From contig DBQC01000006.1 of NCBI GenBank assembly GCA_002305075.1, forward strand, positions 139,698 through 166,646: a stretch of DNA of 26,949 nucleotides, written 5' to 3'. The notes below the pieces were generated by a model. It had not been told where the DNA came from. It worked only from the letters and a program-made list of their open reading frames with translations, and searched no databases. This document shows positions 15,440 to 22,285 of this stretch, one piece after another (positions within the stretch are counted from its first letter, which is position 1; each line of letters starts with the position of its first letter). Position numbers and translations under genes: made by a program. Source of the stretch: Ruminococcaceae bacterium UBA1404. GTDB lineage: Bacteria; Bacillota; Clostridia; Oscillospirales; Ruminococcaceae.

Positions 15440-15455
15440 GGGGGGTGGTCCCCCC
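15440..15455. repeat. G6/C6 hairpin upstream of the pgk promoter
   Basis: GGGGGG and CCCCCC around TGGT form a short, very stable inverted repeat 27 bases upstream of the pgk -35 element. No T run follows. It could be a protein site or a chance feature. Confidence 0.45.
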
Positions 15456-15481
15456 TACTCTGACGAAAATTTAACTGCGCC

Positions 15482-15510
15482 TTGCAATAGAGGGGCCAGA
15501 GGGGTACAAT
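15482..15510 (+). promoter_or_regulatory. Promoter of the pgk-tpiA-gpmI operon
   Basis: TTGCAA (15482-15487) and TACAAT (15505-15510) are exactly 17 bases apart, about 50 bases before the pgk start. Confidence 0.75.
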
Positions 15511-15558
15511 AAAATAAAGCAAAAGGCGTGTGAACATATAGAAAGCGGGGTTATTTTT

Positions 15559-16743
15559 TTGCTGGACAAACAGACTGTGCGGGACATCGCATGGAGCGGG
15601 AAAAAAGCCGTGGTGCGCTTTGACTACAACCTGCCCATGCGAGACGGTGTTATCACCGACACCACCCGCATCGACCAATCTCTTCCCACACTGCGCTATC
15701 TGCTAGATGCCGGTGCTGCGGTGATCATCCTCTCCCACATGGGTCGGCCCAAAAACGGCTTTGAGCCCAAGTATTCGCTGCGCCCGGCGGCCGAATATCT
15801 CTCCGGCGTGATCGGCCGTCCTGTCAAGTTGGCCGGCGATGTGGCCGGACCCGAAAGCCAGTCCATGGCCGCTGCGCTCGCCCCCGGTGAGATTATGATG
15901 TGCGAGAATGTCCGCTTTGATGCTGGCGAGACCAAGAACGACCCTGAACTCTCCCGGCGTATCGCTTCGCTGGGGGATGTGTTTGTAAGCGATGCTTTTG
16001 GCACGGCCCATCGTGCTCACAGCTCCACTGCCGGCGTGGCCGATTATCTGCCTGCGGTCTGCGGCCTGCTCATCGGCCGGGAGGTGGCCGTGCTGGAGGG
16101 CCTGCTGAAAAATCCCCGTCGACCCTTTGTGGCGATTTTGGGCGGCGCCAAGGTTTCGGACAAAATTGGCGTTATCGAGAATCTGTTAGAGCAGGTGGAC
16201 ATGCTCATGATCGGCGGCGGTATGGCCTACACATTTTTAGCCGCCAAAGGCGGCTCTGTGGGCAGTTCGCTGCTTGAGATCGACCGTATCGACATCGCCC
16301 GTGCCCTTATGGACAGGGCCGAGGCTCTGGGCAAGCCGCTGCTGTTGCCCACAGACCATGTGGTGGCCGACCGCTTTGCCGAGGATGCGGCGGTACGCAA
16401 CCTCTCGGGCGATATTCCCGAGGGCTGGATGGGGCTGGATATCGGCCCCGAAACAGCCGCCCGCTATGCCGCCGAGGTGGCCAAAGCCGGCACGGTGTTC
16501 TGGAACGGCCCCATGGGTGTATTTGAGATGGCCCCCTTTGCGGCGGGCACCCGCACCGTGGCCGAGGCCATGGCTACCACACCGGCCTTTACGGTGGTGG
16601 GGGGCGGCGACTCGGCAGCAGCCGTGTCCGACTTCGGTTTGGGCAGCAAAATAGACCACATCTCCACCGGTGGTGGTGCCTCGCTGGAGTTTTTAGAGGG
16701 CAAGTCCCTGCCCGGCGTGGCCTGCCTGATGGATAAATCATGA
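15559..16743 (+). CDS. pgk: Phosphoglycerate kinase
   Basis: Pgk transfers the phosphate of 1,3-bisphosphoglycerate to ADP in the cytoplasm. The 394-residue length is normal. Visible motifs are RFDYNLP at 20-26, the substrate loop SHMGRPK at 59-65, the ATP-side FWNGPMG, the GGGDSAAAV loop and the C-terminal STGGGASLE. The start appears to be a TTG at 15559 (protein start LDKQTVRDI matches where the family begins); the only ribosome-site-like sequence is GCGGGG about nine bases upstream, followed by an unusual T run. gap is not upstream, so the usual gap-pgk order is absent here. The TGA overlaps the tpiA ATG by four bases. Confidence 0.95.
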   Translation: MLDKQTVRDIAWSGKKAVVRFDYNLPMRDGVITDTTRIDQSLPTLRYLLDAGAAVIILSHMGRPKNGFEPKYSLRPAAEYLSGVIGRPVKLAGDVAGPESQSMAAALAPGEIMMCENVRFDAGETKNDPELSRRIASLGDVFVSDAFGTAHRAHSSTAGVADYLPAVCGLLIGREVAVLEGLLKNPRRPFVAILGGAKVSDKIGVIENLLEQVDMLMIGGGMAYTFLAAKGGSVGSSLLEIDRIDIARALMDRAEALGKPLLLPTDHVVADRFAEDAAVRNLSGDIPEGWMGLDIGPETAARYAAEVAKAGTVFWNGPMGVFEMAPFAAGTRTVAEAMATTPAFTVVGGGDSAAAVSDFGLGSKIDHISTGGGASLEFLEGKSLPGVACLMDKS

Positions 16744-17549
16744 GCGGCGGGGCACAAGTCAGGGCCCTGCAGCCCGGCTATCTTATTGTGGGCAACTGGA
16801 AGATGAACAAAGGCCCCGCCGAGGCGCCAGCTTTGGCCGACGCCATTGTGGGCGCCGTGGGCAGCCCCCGCTGCGCCGTGGCGATCTGTCCTTCTTTTGT
16901 CAGCCTGCCCGCCGTTATGGCCCGTTTAGAGGGCAGCCCGGTGGCTCTGGGCGCTCAGACCTGTGCGACTGCCCAAAGCGGGGCCTTTACCGGCGAGGTG
17001 TCGCCCACTATGCTGAGCGAGGTCGGGGTTCGCTATGTCATTCTCGGCCACTCGGAGCGGCGGCAGCATAGCGGCGAGACCGATGCATCGGTGGCCGCCC
17101 GAATACGGGCAGCGTTAGACGCCGGTCTGCGGCCCATCCTCTGCGTGGGCGAGAGCGAGGCCCAGCGGGAGTGCGGAGAGACCGAGGCGCTGCTGTCCAG
17201 CCAGCTAAAAGGGGCCTTGGGCGGCCTTTCGGGCGACCAAATGGCCAAAGTGGCCGTAGCTTACGAACCCATATGGGCCATCGGCACTGGCAAAACCGCC
17301 ACCGAGGCTCAAGCCGAGGCGACCTGCGCCTTTATTCGCGGACAGCTGTCCGAACTGTTTGATGACGATATAGCCGCCGGAACGCCGATTCTTTACGGCG
17401 GCTCGATGAATGCGCAAAATGCTGCGGGGCTGCTGAGCTGCCCCAATATCAACGGCGGCCTTGTGGGGGGCGCCTCCCTAAAGCCGGATGATTTCGCGGC
17501 CATTGTGGCGGCGGCCGACCGGTTGGAGGCCGAGAATCATGTCGGGTAA
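16740..17549 (+). CDS. tpiA: Triosephosphate isomerase
   Basis: TpiA interconverts dihydroxyacetone phosphate and glyceraldehyde-3-phosphate. The 269 residues contain all catalytic residues: Lys21 in GNWKMN, His104 in LGHSERR and Glu176 in AYEPIWAIGTGK (the flexible loop follows), plus the phosphate-binding YGGSM and GGLVGGASL near the C-terminus. The protein has about ten extra residues at the N-terminus compared with the usual start, but the ATG overlapping the pgk stop (ATGA) is the natural coupled start. It overlaps gpmI by 11 bases. Confidence 0.95.
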   Translation: MSGGAQVRALQPGYLIVGNWKMNKGPAEAPALADAIVGAVGSPRCAVAICPSFVSLPAVMARLEGSPVALGAQTCATAQSGAFTGEVSPTMLSEVGVRYVILGHSERRQHSGETDASVAARIRAALDAGLRPILCVGESEAQRECGETEALLSSQLKGALGGLSGDQMAKVAVAYEPIWAIGTGKTATEAQAEATCAFIRGQLSELFDDDIAAGTPILYGGSMNAQNAAGLLSCPNINGGLVGGASLKPDDFAAIVAAADRLEAENHVG

Positions 17550-19080
17550 GGGGCCGCTTGTGCTGGCCATTGCCGACGGCTTTGGCCTGCGCGAGGGCAC
17601 AACTGGCAACGCCGTGGCCGCCGCCAATACCCCCAACATCGACCGGATGCTGGGTAGCTGCCCCTGCAGCCGCCTGTCGGCTTCGGGCGAGGATGTGGGC
17701 CTGCCCCGGGGCCAGATGGGCAACTCCGAGGTGGGACATGCCAACATTGGGGCGGGGCGCATTGTTTATCAGGATTTAAGCCGCCTAAACCGGGCGGTGG
17801 AAAGCGGCGAATTTGCCCGCAATCCGGCTTTGACCGCCGCCTGCAACCGGGCGGCGGCCTCGGGGGCTCTGCACATTTTGGGTCTTGTATCCGACGGGGG
17901 CGTGCACAGCCATAGTGACCATATCAAAGCCATGGCAAAGCTCGCCCAAAGCAACGGCGTCAGCCGGCTTTATCTGCACTTGTTTACCGATGGTCGGGAT
18001 GTGTCGCCCACCTCGGGGCTAGGTTTTATCGAGGACATGGCGGACTTTTTGTCCCGGCTTGGGTTGGGCCGGATTGCCACGCTCTGCGGCCGCTACTACG
18101 CCATGGATCGGGATAAACGCTGGCCGAGGGTGGAGGCCGCCTACCGCTGCATGACCCAGCCTGTCGCACAGGTGGTGGACCCCGCCGAGGCCATAGCCGC
18201 CAGCTATGCCGCCGGTGTCACCGATGAGTTTATCGAGCCGGTGGCCTGCTGCGAGGGCGGGCGCATTGCGGACGGAGACACGGTGGTGTTTATGAACTTC
18301 AGGCCCGACCGTGCCCGCCAGCTCACCCGTGCTCTTATGGATCCCGATTTTACAGGATTTGAGCGGGAACGGCTGCAAAATCTGCAAATGGTCACCCTTA
18401 CCGAATACGAACCCGAGCTGCCCGGTGTCACCGTGGCCTTTGGCCCCGAGGTCATCAGGCAAACATTAGGTGATGTGCTTGAGGCGGCCGGACTGTCTCA
18501 GCTGCGGGTGGCCGAAACCGAGAAATATGCCCATGTCACCTTCTTTTTCGATGGCGGCAGCGAAACAACCCGCCCACATGAAAAGCGGCTGCTTATTCCA
18601 AGTGCCAAGGTGGCCACTTACGACCTTGCCCCCGAAATGCAGGCCGAGGCCATTACCGATGCGGTGCTGGCCGCCCTGCCCGACTACGATTTTATTCTGC
18701 TAAACTACGCCAACTGCGACATGGTGGGCCACACCGGTGTATTTTCGGCAGCCGTGGCGGCGGTCGAGACGGTCGACGCCCAGTTAGGCCGCCTTTGGGC
18801 CGGCGTGCAGGCGGCGGGAGGACGGCTTATTTTCACCGCCGACCACGGCAACGCCGAGGAGATGATCGACTCAGGCGGTGGGCCCATGACTGCCCACACC
18901 ACCAACCGGGTACCCTTCTGCCTAATGGGGGAAGAGGGGGCAGAGCTGGCGTCCCAGGGCATTCTGGCCGATATTGCCCCCACGGTGCTCGATTTGCTGG
19001 GCCTGCCGGTTCCAAGCGAAATGACCGGCCGGTCGCTGATAATAAATCCCTCGATTGGGCAAGATAAAACTGTTGAATAA
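17539..19080 (+). CDS. gpmI: 2,3-bisphosphoglycerate-independent phosphoglycerate mutase
   Basis: GpmI interconverts 3- and 2-phosphoglycerate with a manganese-dependent phosphoserine mechanism. The 513 residues (normal length) show Asp13 (metal), the nucleophile Ser63 in GQMGNSEVGH, HSDHI and DGRDVSPTSG in the phosphotransferase domain, FRPDRARQL, EKYAHVTFFFDGG, and the metal ligands in DMVGHTG and TADHGNAEEM. The ATG at 17539 lies inside the end of tpiA; the open frame extends further upstream without support. No enolase gene follows; the next gene has its own promoter that overlaps the gpmI 3' end. No clear terminator was found after gpmI. Confidence 0.95.
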   Translation: MSGKGPLVLAIADGFGLREGTTGNAVAAANTPNIDRMLGSCPCSRLSASGEDVGLPRGQMGNSEVGHANIGAGRIVYQDLSRLNRAVESGEFARNPALTAACNRAAASGALHILGLVSDGGVHSHSDHIKAMAKLAQSNGVSRLYLHLFTDGRDVSPTSGLGFIEDMADFLSRLGLGRIATLCGRYYAMDRDKRWPRVEAAYRCMTQPVAQVVDPAEAIAASYAAGVTDEFIEPVACCEGGRIADGDTVVFMNFRPDRARQLTRALMDPDFTGFERERLQNLQMVTLTEYEPELPGVTVAFGPEVIRQTLGDVLEAAGLSQLRVAETEKYAHVTFFFDGGSETTRPHEKRLLIPSAKVATYDLAPEMQAEAITDAVLAALPDYDFILLNYANCDMVGHTGVFSAAVAAVETVDAQLGRLWAGVQAAGGRLIFTADHGNAEEMIDSGGGPMTAHTTNRVPFCLMGEEGAELASQGILADIAPTVLDLLGLPVPSEMTGRSLIINPSIGQDKTVE

Positions 19081-19101
19081 GGGCCGTTTTTCCATTATAA
19101 T
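19073..19101 (+). promoter_or_regulatory. Promoter of the small acidic membrane protein gene
   Basis: TTGAAT (19073-19078) and a perfect TATAAT (19096-19101) are 17 bases apart. The -35 lies inside the last codons of gpmI. Confidence 0.75.
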
Positions 19102-19112
19102 GGCCATACAAC

Positions 19113-19130
19113 ACGCGCCCCACGGCGCGT
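19113..19130 (+). repeat. Leader hairpin
   Basis: ACGCGCC and GGCGCGT form a perfect seven-base-pair stem with loop CCAC near the expected 5' end of the transcript, about ten bases before the ribosome site GGGAGG. It may protect the message from degradation. Confidence 0.55.
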
Positions 19131-19151
19131 CAAAGTTCAGGGAGGTAAAAT

Positions 19152-19379
19152 ATGAAGAAGCTTTATGCAATGCTTTCCCTCGCCACCTTTGTCGCCGTGG
19201 CCGCCGCTGCTGCGGTTGCCGCTGTGTGCTACATTCGCTCGAGGCGTGAGGAGGCTCTGGCCGAGCTGGAAGACGAGATGTACGACGCCGACCTCGACCT
19301 CGACTTCTACGCCGAGGTGGAACCCATTGAGGACGAGCTGGGCGAGGCCGCCGACGACGCCCATCCTCTCGAGCACTAA
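19152..19379 (+). CDS. Small acidic single-pass membrane protein, function unknown
   Basis: The 75-residue protein has an N-terminal Lys pair, one Ala/Val-rich membrane segment (about residues 5-28), a short basic turn (RSRREE at 29-34) and a strongly acidic tail with about 18 Asp/Glu in the last 40 residues. The basic residues after the helix suggest the acidic tail faces the cytoplasm. GGGAGG precedes the ATG and a consensus promoter stands upstream, so the gene looks real and independently expressed. I do not recognise the family. Confidence 0.7.
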   Translation: MKKLYAMLSLATFVAVAAAAAVAAVCYIRSRREEALAELEDEMYDADLDLDFYAEVEPIEDELGEAADDAHPLEH

Positions 19380-19406
19380 TCACCCTGTTATAACAACGGC
19401 TTTAAT

Positions 19407-19435
19407 AGCGGTCTGCCGTGTGCGGGCCGCTGTTT
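19407..19435 (+). terminator. Possible weak terminator before birA
   Basis: AGCGG (19407-19411) pairs with CCGCT (19427-19431), with an inner CCG/CGG, and is followed by TGTTTT. The stem is interrupted, so this is uncertain. Confidence 0.35.
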
Positions 19436-19472
19436 TGGTATGGGCAAGGCACACAACCAAGGAGGGAAGCCT

Positions 19473-20243
19473 ATGAATACCCAATCCCTGACAGCGCAAA
19501 ACCCCGCCCTGGCCGGGCGGCTAATCATATTGGAAGAGACCGGTTCCACCAACACGGTGGTCAAGGAGCTGCTGCGGCAGGGCAAAAGCCGGCCGGTGGT
19601 CATCGCACGGGCGCAAAGCAGCGGCAAGGGCCGGGCCGGGCGCAGCTTTGGCTCCCCTGCGGGCACTGGGCTCTATATCACTTTGGGTCTGCCCCCGCTG
19701 CCCGACCCCGAGCTGCCCCTTACGGCGCTGGTAAGCTGCTGCGTTGCCCGGGCCATCGAGGCCACAAGCAACTGCGTAGTGGGCCTTAAATGGGTCAACG
19801 ATGTGCTGGTAAAACAGAAAAAGGTCTGCGGCATCCTCTGCGAGGCAACGCCTCAAGGAGTGGCGGTGGGCATCGGCATCAATGTGAACACACCCGCCGA
19901 CTTCTTTGTAAAGGCCGAGCTGCCCCATGCCTCGTCGCTCATGGTGGAGGGGGGCCGTCCCGTGGAAATGGCGGCGCTGGCTGACCGACTCATCCGGGAG
20001 GTAGACGCTCTGTCCGAACGCCTGAGCGACCCCGAGCATACCGCCCGGGAGCTTAACTTTTACCGTAGCCGCCTTTTAACCTTGGGCCGCGAGGTGCGCA
20101 TTGTGGCCGCCGACGGCAGTACCCGCCAAGGCTATGCACGGGACATCGATGACCGGGCCAACCTGCTGGTGGACTTTGGCACTTACACCGAGGCAATTAA
20201 CTTTGGCGATGTATCGGTGCGGGGGCTGTATGGCTATGTCTAA
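19473..20243 (+). CDS. birA: Biotin-[acetyl-CoA-carboxylase] ligase, no DNA-binding domain
   Basis: The 256-residue protein attaches biotin to carrier proteins through biotinyl-AMP. The biotin/ATP loop GKGRAGRSF is at 51-59, preceded by GSTN at 24-27; KWVNDV at 106-111 stands where most ligases have KWPNDV, and a C-terminal SH3-like part carries GxYTEAINFGDVSVRG. There is no N-terminal winged helix, so it is a monofunctional enzyme that cannot act as a biotin repressor. The ATG at 19473 is six bases after GGAGGG. No biotin carrier or biotin synthesis gene is adjacent. Confidence 0.9.
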   Translation: MNTQSLTAQNPALAGRLIILEETGSTNTVVKELLRQGKSRPVVIARAQSSGKGRAGRSFGSPAGTGLYITLGLPPLPDPELPLTALVSCCVARAIEATSNCVVGLKWVNDVLVKQKKVCGILCEATPQGVAVGIGINVNTPADFFVKAELPHASSLMVEGGRPVEMAALADRLIREVDALSERLSDPEHTARELNFYRSRLLTLGREVRIVAADGSTRQGYARDIDDRANLLVDFGTYTEAINFGDVSVRGLYGYV

Positions 20244-20281
20244 TAAATGCACTCATCACCCACTTTAACTTTCATAAACGC

Positions 20282-20315
20282 ATAAGGAGAGCCCCTATAG
20301 GCGGGCTCTCCTTAT
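20282..20315 (+). terminator. Intrinsic terminator after birA
   Basis: ATAAGGAGAGCCC and GGGCTCTCCTTAT form a 13-base-pair stem with an eight-base loop, followed by a T-poor TTAAT tail. Its right arm shares GGCGGGCTC with the hairpins at 15337 and 26275. Confidence 0.78.
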
Positions 20316-20833
20316 TTAATCCGGGCAAACGGTAGTATACAATTATAGTGTATTTATATAAAATTGAGAGCAAATCATGGAACAAGCTGCCTATAAGGCA
20401 CAACCCTTTTAGGTGGTGCGAATTACTTAAGCCTTACAAATTGCCATAGATTTTAGGCGGTGTGCACCATCGTGGCCTTCAAATTGTCCACACAAATAGT
20501 ATATTATGCGCAAGAATGGCATCAGATGGCTTCAGGTGGAATAGAGTAAGATAAATTAGAGATAAAACTCTAAAAATACAGCGGTTTTGCCATAATTGGC
20601 TGCAATTCTTATAGGTTTTGCGGATATGCACAAATTATTATATTACATTTGTAGTGTTTTACCGAATTAAATCACAGAAAAGAATAAGTGTCCACCATTG
20701 GCGTACAGGCAAACTGAACAATTTGACCAAAAAATTTCACTGCGTTTTTACAATTCTATCATATAGCCACAGTTAGCGCGCAATAACTTGTGCGAAAATA
20801 CCAAATCCAAGCTCGCCGATATATTTTTTACTA
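20316..20833. other. Long AT-rich non-coding stretch
   Basis: About 520 bases contain no plausible gene on either strand and are much more AT-rich than the flanking genes. TATA-like motifs occur (for example near 20334-20354 and 20500-20510) but none has a well-placed -35. I see no repeat array and no riboswitch core that I recognise. It ends at the promoter of the ABC transporter. Confidence 0.55.
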
Positions 20834-20862
20834 TTGCATTTTTTATCAAAGTGTTTTATAGT
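20834..20862 (+). promoter_or_regulatory. Promoter of the DUF3798-type ABC transporter
   Basis: TTGCAT (20834-20839) and TATAGT (20857-20862) are 17 bases apart. The expected start, near 20869, coincides with the first base of the long hairpin that follows. Confidence 0.7.
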
Positions 20863-20868
20863 GAATGG

Positions 20869-20911
20869 CAATAAACTCTAAACTTGCAAAATGCGAATTT
20901 AGAGTTTATTG
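20869..20911 (+). repeat. 14-bp perfect inverted repeat at the transporter mRNA 5' end
   Basis: CAATAAACTCTAAA (20869-20882) is perfectly complementary to TTTAGAGTTTATTG (20898-20911). The 15-base loop can add four more pairs (TTGC with GCGA-side bases). As RNA it would be a 5'-terminal hairpin; as DNA it is a palindromic operator candidate just downstream of the transcription start. Confidence 0.75.
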
Positions 20912-20919
20912 TGTTCGGC

Positions 20920-20940
20920 TTATTATGTTCTACATAATAA
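20920..20940 (+). repeat. Second leader inverted repeat
   Basis: TTATTATG and CATAATAA form a perfect eight-base-pair repeat with loop TTCTA, eight bases after the first hairpin and 11 bases before the ribosome site AGAGGTG. It may work with the first as a tandem operator or mRNA structure. Confidence 0.6.
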
Positions 20941-20966
20941 ATTATTTGATAAGAGGTGAACTGACA

Positions 20967-22127
20967 ATGAAAAGAAAGTTGTCCCTGCTGCTCGTGTTAG
21001 TAATGGTATTTGCCGTGCTAGCGGGCTGCCGCTCCACCGAACCTGCTGTTACCGAGGGCGGGAATGGCGCCGAGGCGGAAACAAACACCTATAAGATCGG
21101 CATCATGACCGGTACCGTTTCGCAGGGTGAGGAAGAGTTCCGCATGGCCGAGAATATGAAGGCCAAGTACGGCGATATGATTGTTACCACAACCTATCCC
21201 GACAACTTCGCTTCCGAAACCGAGACCACCATCTCCAATATTATTGCGCTGGCCAGCGACCCCGATGTTAAGGCCATCGTCATCTGCCAGGCCCCCGGTG
21301 GCGTGGCCGCGGCCATTGATAAGGTTCGCGAGACCCGTCCCGAAATGCTCTTTGTGCTTGGTACCGCTCACGAGGATCCCGAAATCATCTCCAGCAAGGC
21401 TGATGTCGTTTTGGGTCTCGACGCCATCCAGGCCGCCCTGCCCATCGTTGAGAGAGCTCACGAGGCCGGCGCCAAGACCTTTATCCACTACTCCTTCCCC
21501 CGTCACCTCAGCTCGGTGACCAACTCTGCCCGTGTGCCCCTGTTCCAGAAGTACTGCGAGGAGCGCGGCATTAAGTTTGTCAGCGTCATCGCCCCCGACC
21601 CCACCGGTGACTCCGGCGTGGCTGGCACCCAGCAGTTCATTCTGGAAGACGTTCCCCGTCAGCTGGCCGAGTATGGCCCCGACACCGCGTTCTTCGGCAC
21701 CAACTGCGCTATGATGGAGCCCCTCATTAAGCAGATCATGGCTGGCGGCGCCATTATGCCTCAGCAGTGCTGCCCCTCCCCCTACCATGCTTACCCCGCT
21801 GCTCTTAACATTTCGATCCCCGAGGACAAACAGGGCGATATCGACTACATCATCGAGCAGATTGGCCAGAAGGTCGCCGAGGGCGGCAACAGCGGCCGTA
21901 TGAGCACCTATCGTATGCCCATGAACATGGCCTTTATCGAGATCGGCGTTGAGTATTCTCGCCTGTTCCTCGAGGGTCAGACCGATGGCCGTATGGACGA
22001 GGCTGCCCTGCGGAGCGTTATCGATCAGGTCGCCGGTGAAGGCGTTGCTACCGTTGACTACTACCGCCTGAACGACGTGGTCATCGAGAACAACTTCCGT
22101 ATGTACTGCGCCCACACCGTGTTCTAA
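20967..22127 (+). CDS. ABC transporter substrate-binding lipoprotein, DUF3798 type
   Basis: The 386-residue protein begins with a lipoprotein signal peptide: MKRK, a hydrophobic core and the lipobox LAGC with Cys21 as the lipidation site. The mature part, starting around residue 36 with YKIGIMTGTVSQGEEE, has the two-lobe periplasmic-binding-protein look (alternating VVLGLDAIQAA, AKTFIHYSFPRH, DTAFFGTNCAMME). I associate this sequence with the uncharacterised DUF3798 family (Pfam PF12683, from memory). It stands first in an operon with a double ATPase and two permeases of the sugar/nucleoside class, so it is the binding protein; its ligand is unknown. The ATG at 20967 follows AGAGGTG by eight bases. 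Codon use is even and T-ending codons are frequent, as in highly expressed genes. Confidence 0.83.
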   Translation: MKRKLSLLLVLVMVFAVLAGCRSTEPAVTEGGNGAEAETNTYKIGIMTGTVSQGEEEFRMAENMKAKYGDMIVTTTYPDNFASETETTISNIIALASDPDVKAIVICQAPGGVAAAIDKVRETRPEMLFVLGTAHEDPEIISSKADVVLGLDAIQAALPIVERAHEAGAKTFIHYSFPRHLSSVTNSARVPLFQKYCEERGIKFVSVIAPDPTGDSGVAGTQQFILEDVPRQLAEYGPDTAFFGTNCAMMEPLIKQIMAGGAIMPQQCCPSPYHAYPAALNISIPEDKQGDIDYIIEQIGQKVAEGGNSGRMSTYRMPMNMAFIEIGVEYSRLFLEGQTDGRMDEAALRSVIDQVAGEGVATVDYYRLNDVVIENNFRMYCAHTVF

Positions 22128-22153
22128 ACAAACCGTTTACTTTGCCCTATAAT

Positions 22154-22186
22154 GCCTGACGGCCCCCTTTTGGGGGCCGGGCAGGC
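22154..22186 (+). repeat. GC-rich hairpin after the binding-protein gene
   Basis: GGCCCCC and GGGGGCC pair around TTTT, with an outer GCCTG/CAGGC stem. No T run follows. It could shield the 3' end of the binding-protein message. Confidence 0.55.
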
Positions 22187-22202
22187 AGGATGAAGCACTA
22201 AG

Positions 22203-22242
22203 AATCTGCCTGTAAAATGGCTGTTTTGCAGGCAGATTTTTT
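22203..22242 (+). terminator. Strong internal terminator between binding protein and ATPase genes
   Basis: AATCTGCCTGTAAAA and TTTTGCAGGCAGATT form a 15-base-pair stem (one G-T pair) with loop TGGCTG and end in a run of six T. It lies within the transporter operon, so only part of the transcription should reach the ATPase and permease genes. Confidence 0.85.
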
Positions 22243-22285
22243 GCATAAAAAATCAAGGTAATTCTATCAGAAGGAGGGGAGCAAC

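Noticed and set aside
20316..20966. Possible purine or other riboswitch ahead of the nucleoside/sugar-type transporter
   Set aside because: I found no conserved core of a known riboswitch and no terminator-antiterminator pair; only simple inverted repeats are present.
21018..22115. A 365-codon minus-strand open frame opposite the binding-protein gene
   Set aside because: It is His/Gly-rich antisense of a clear lipoprotein gene and has no start signal.
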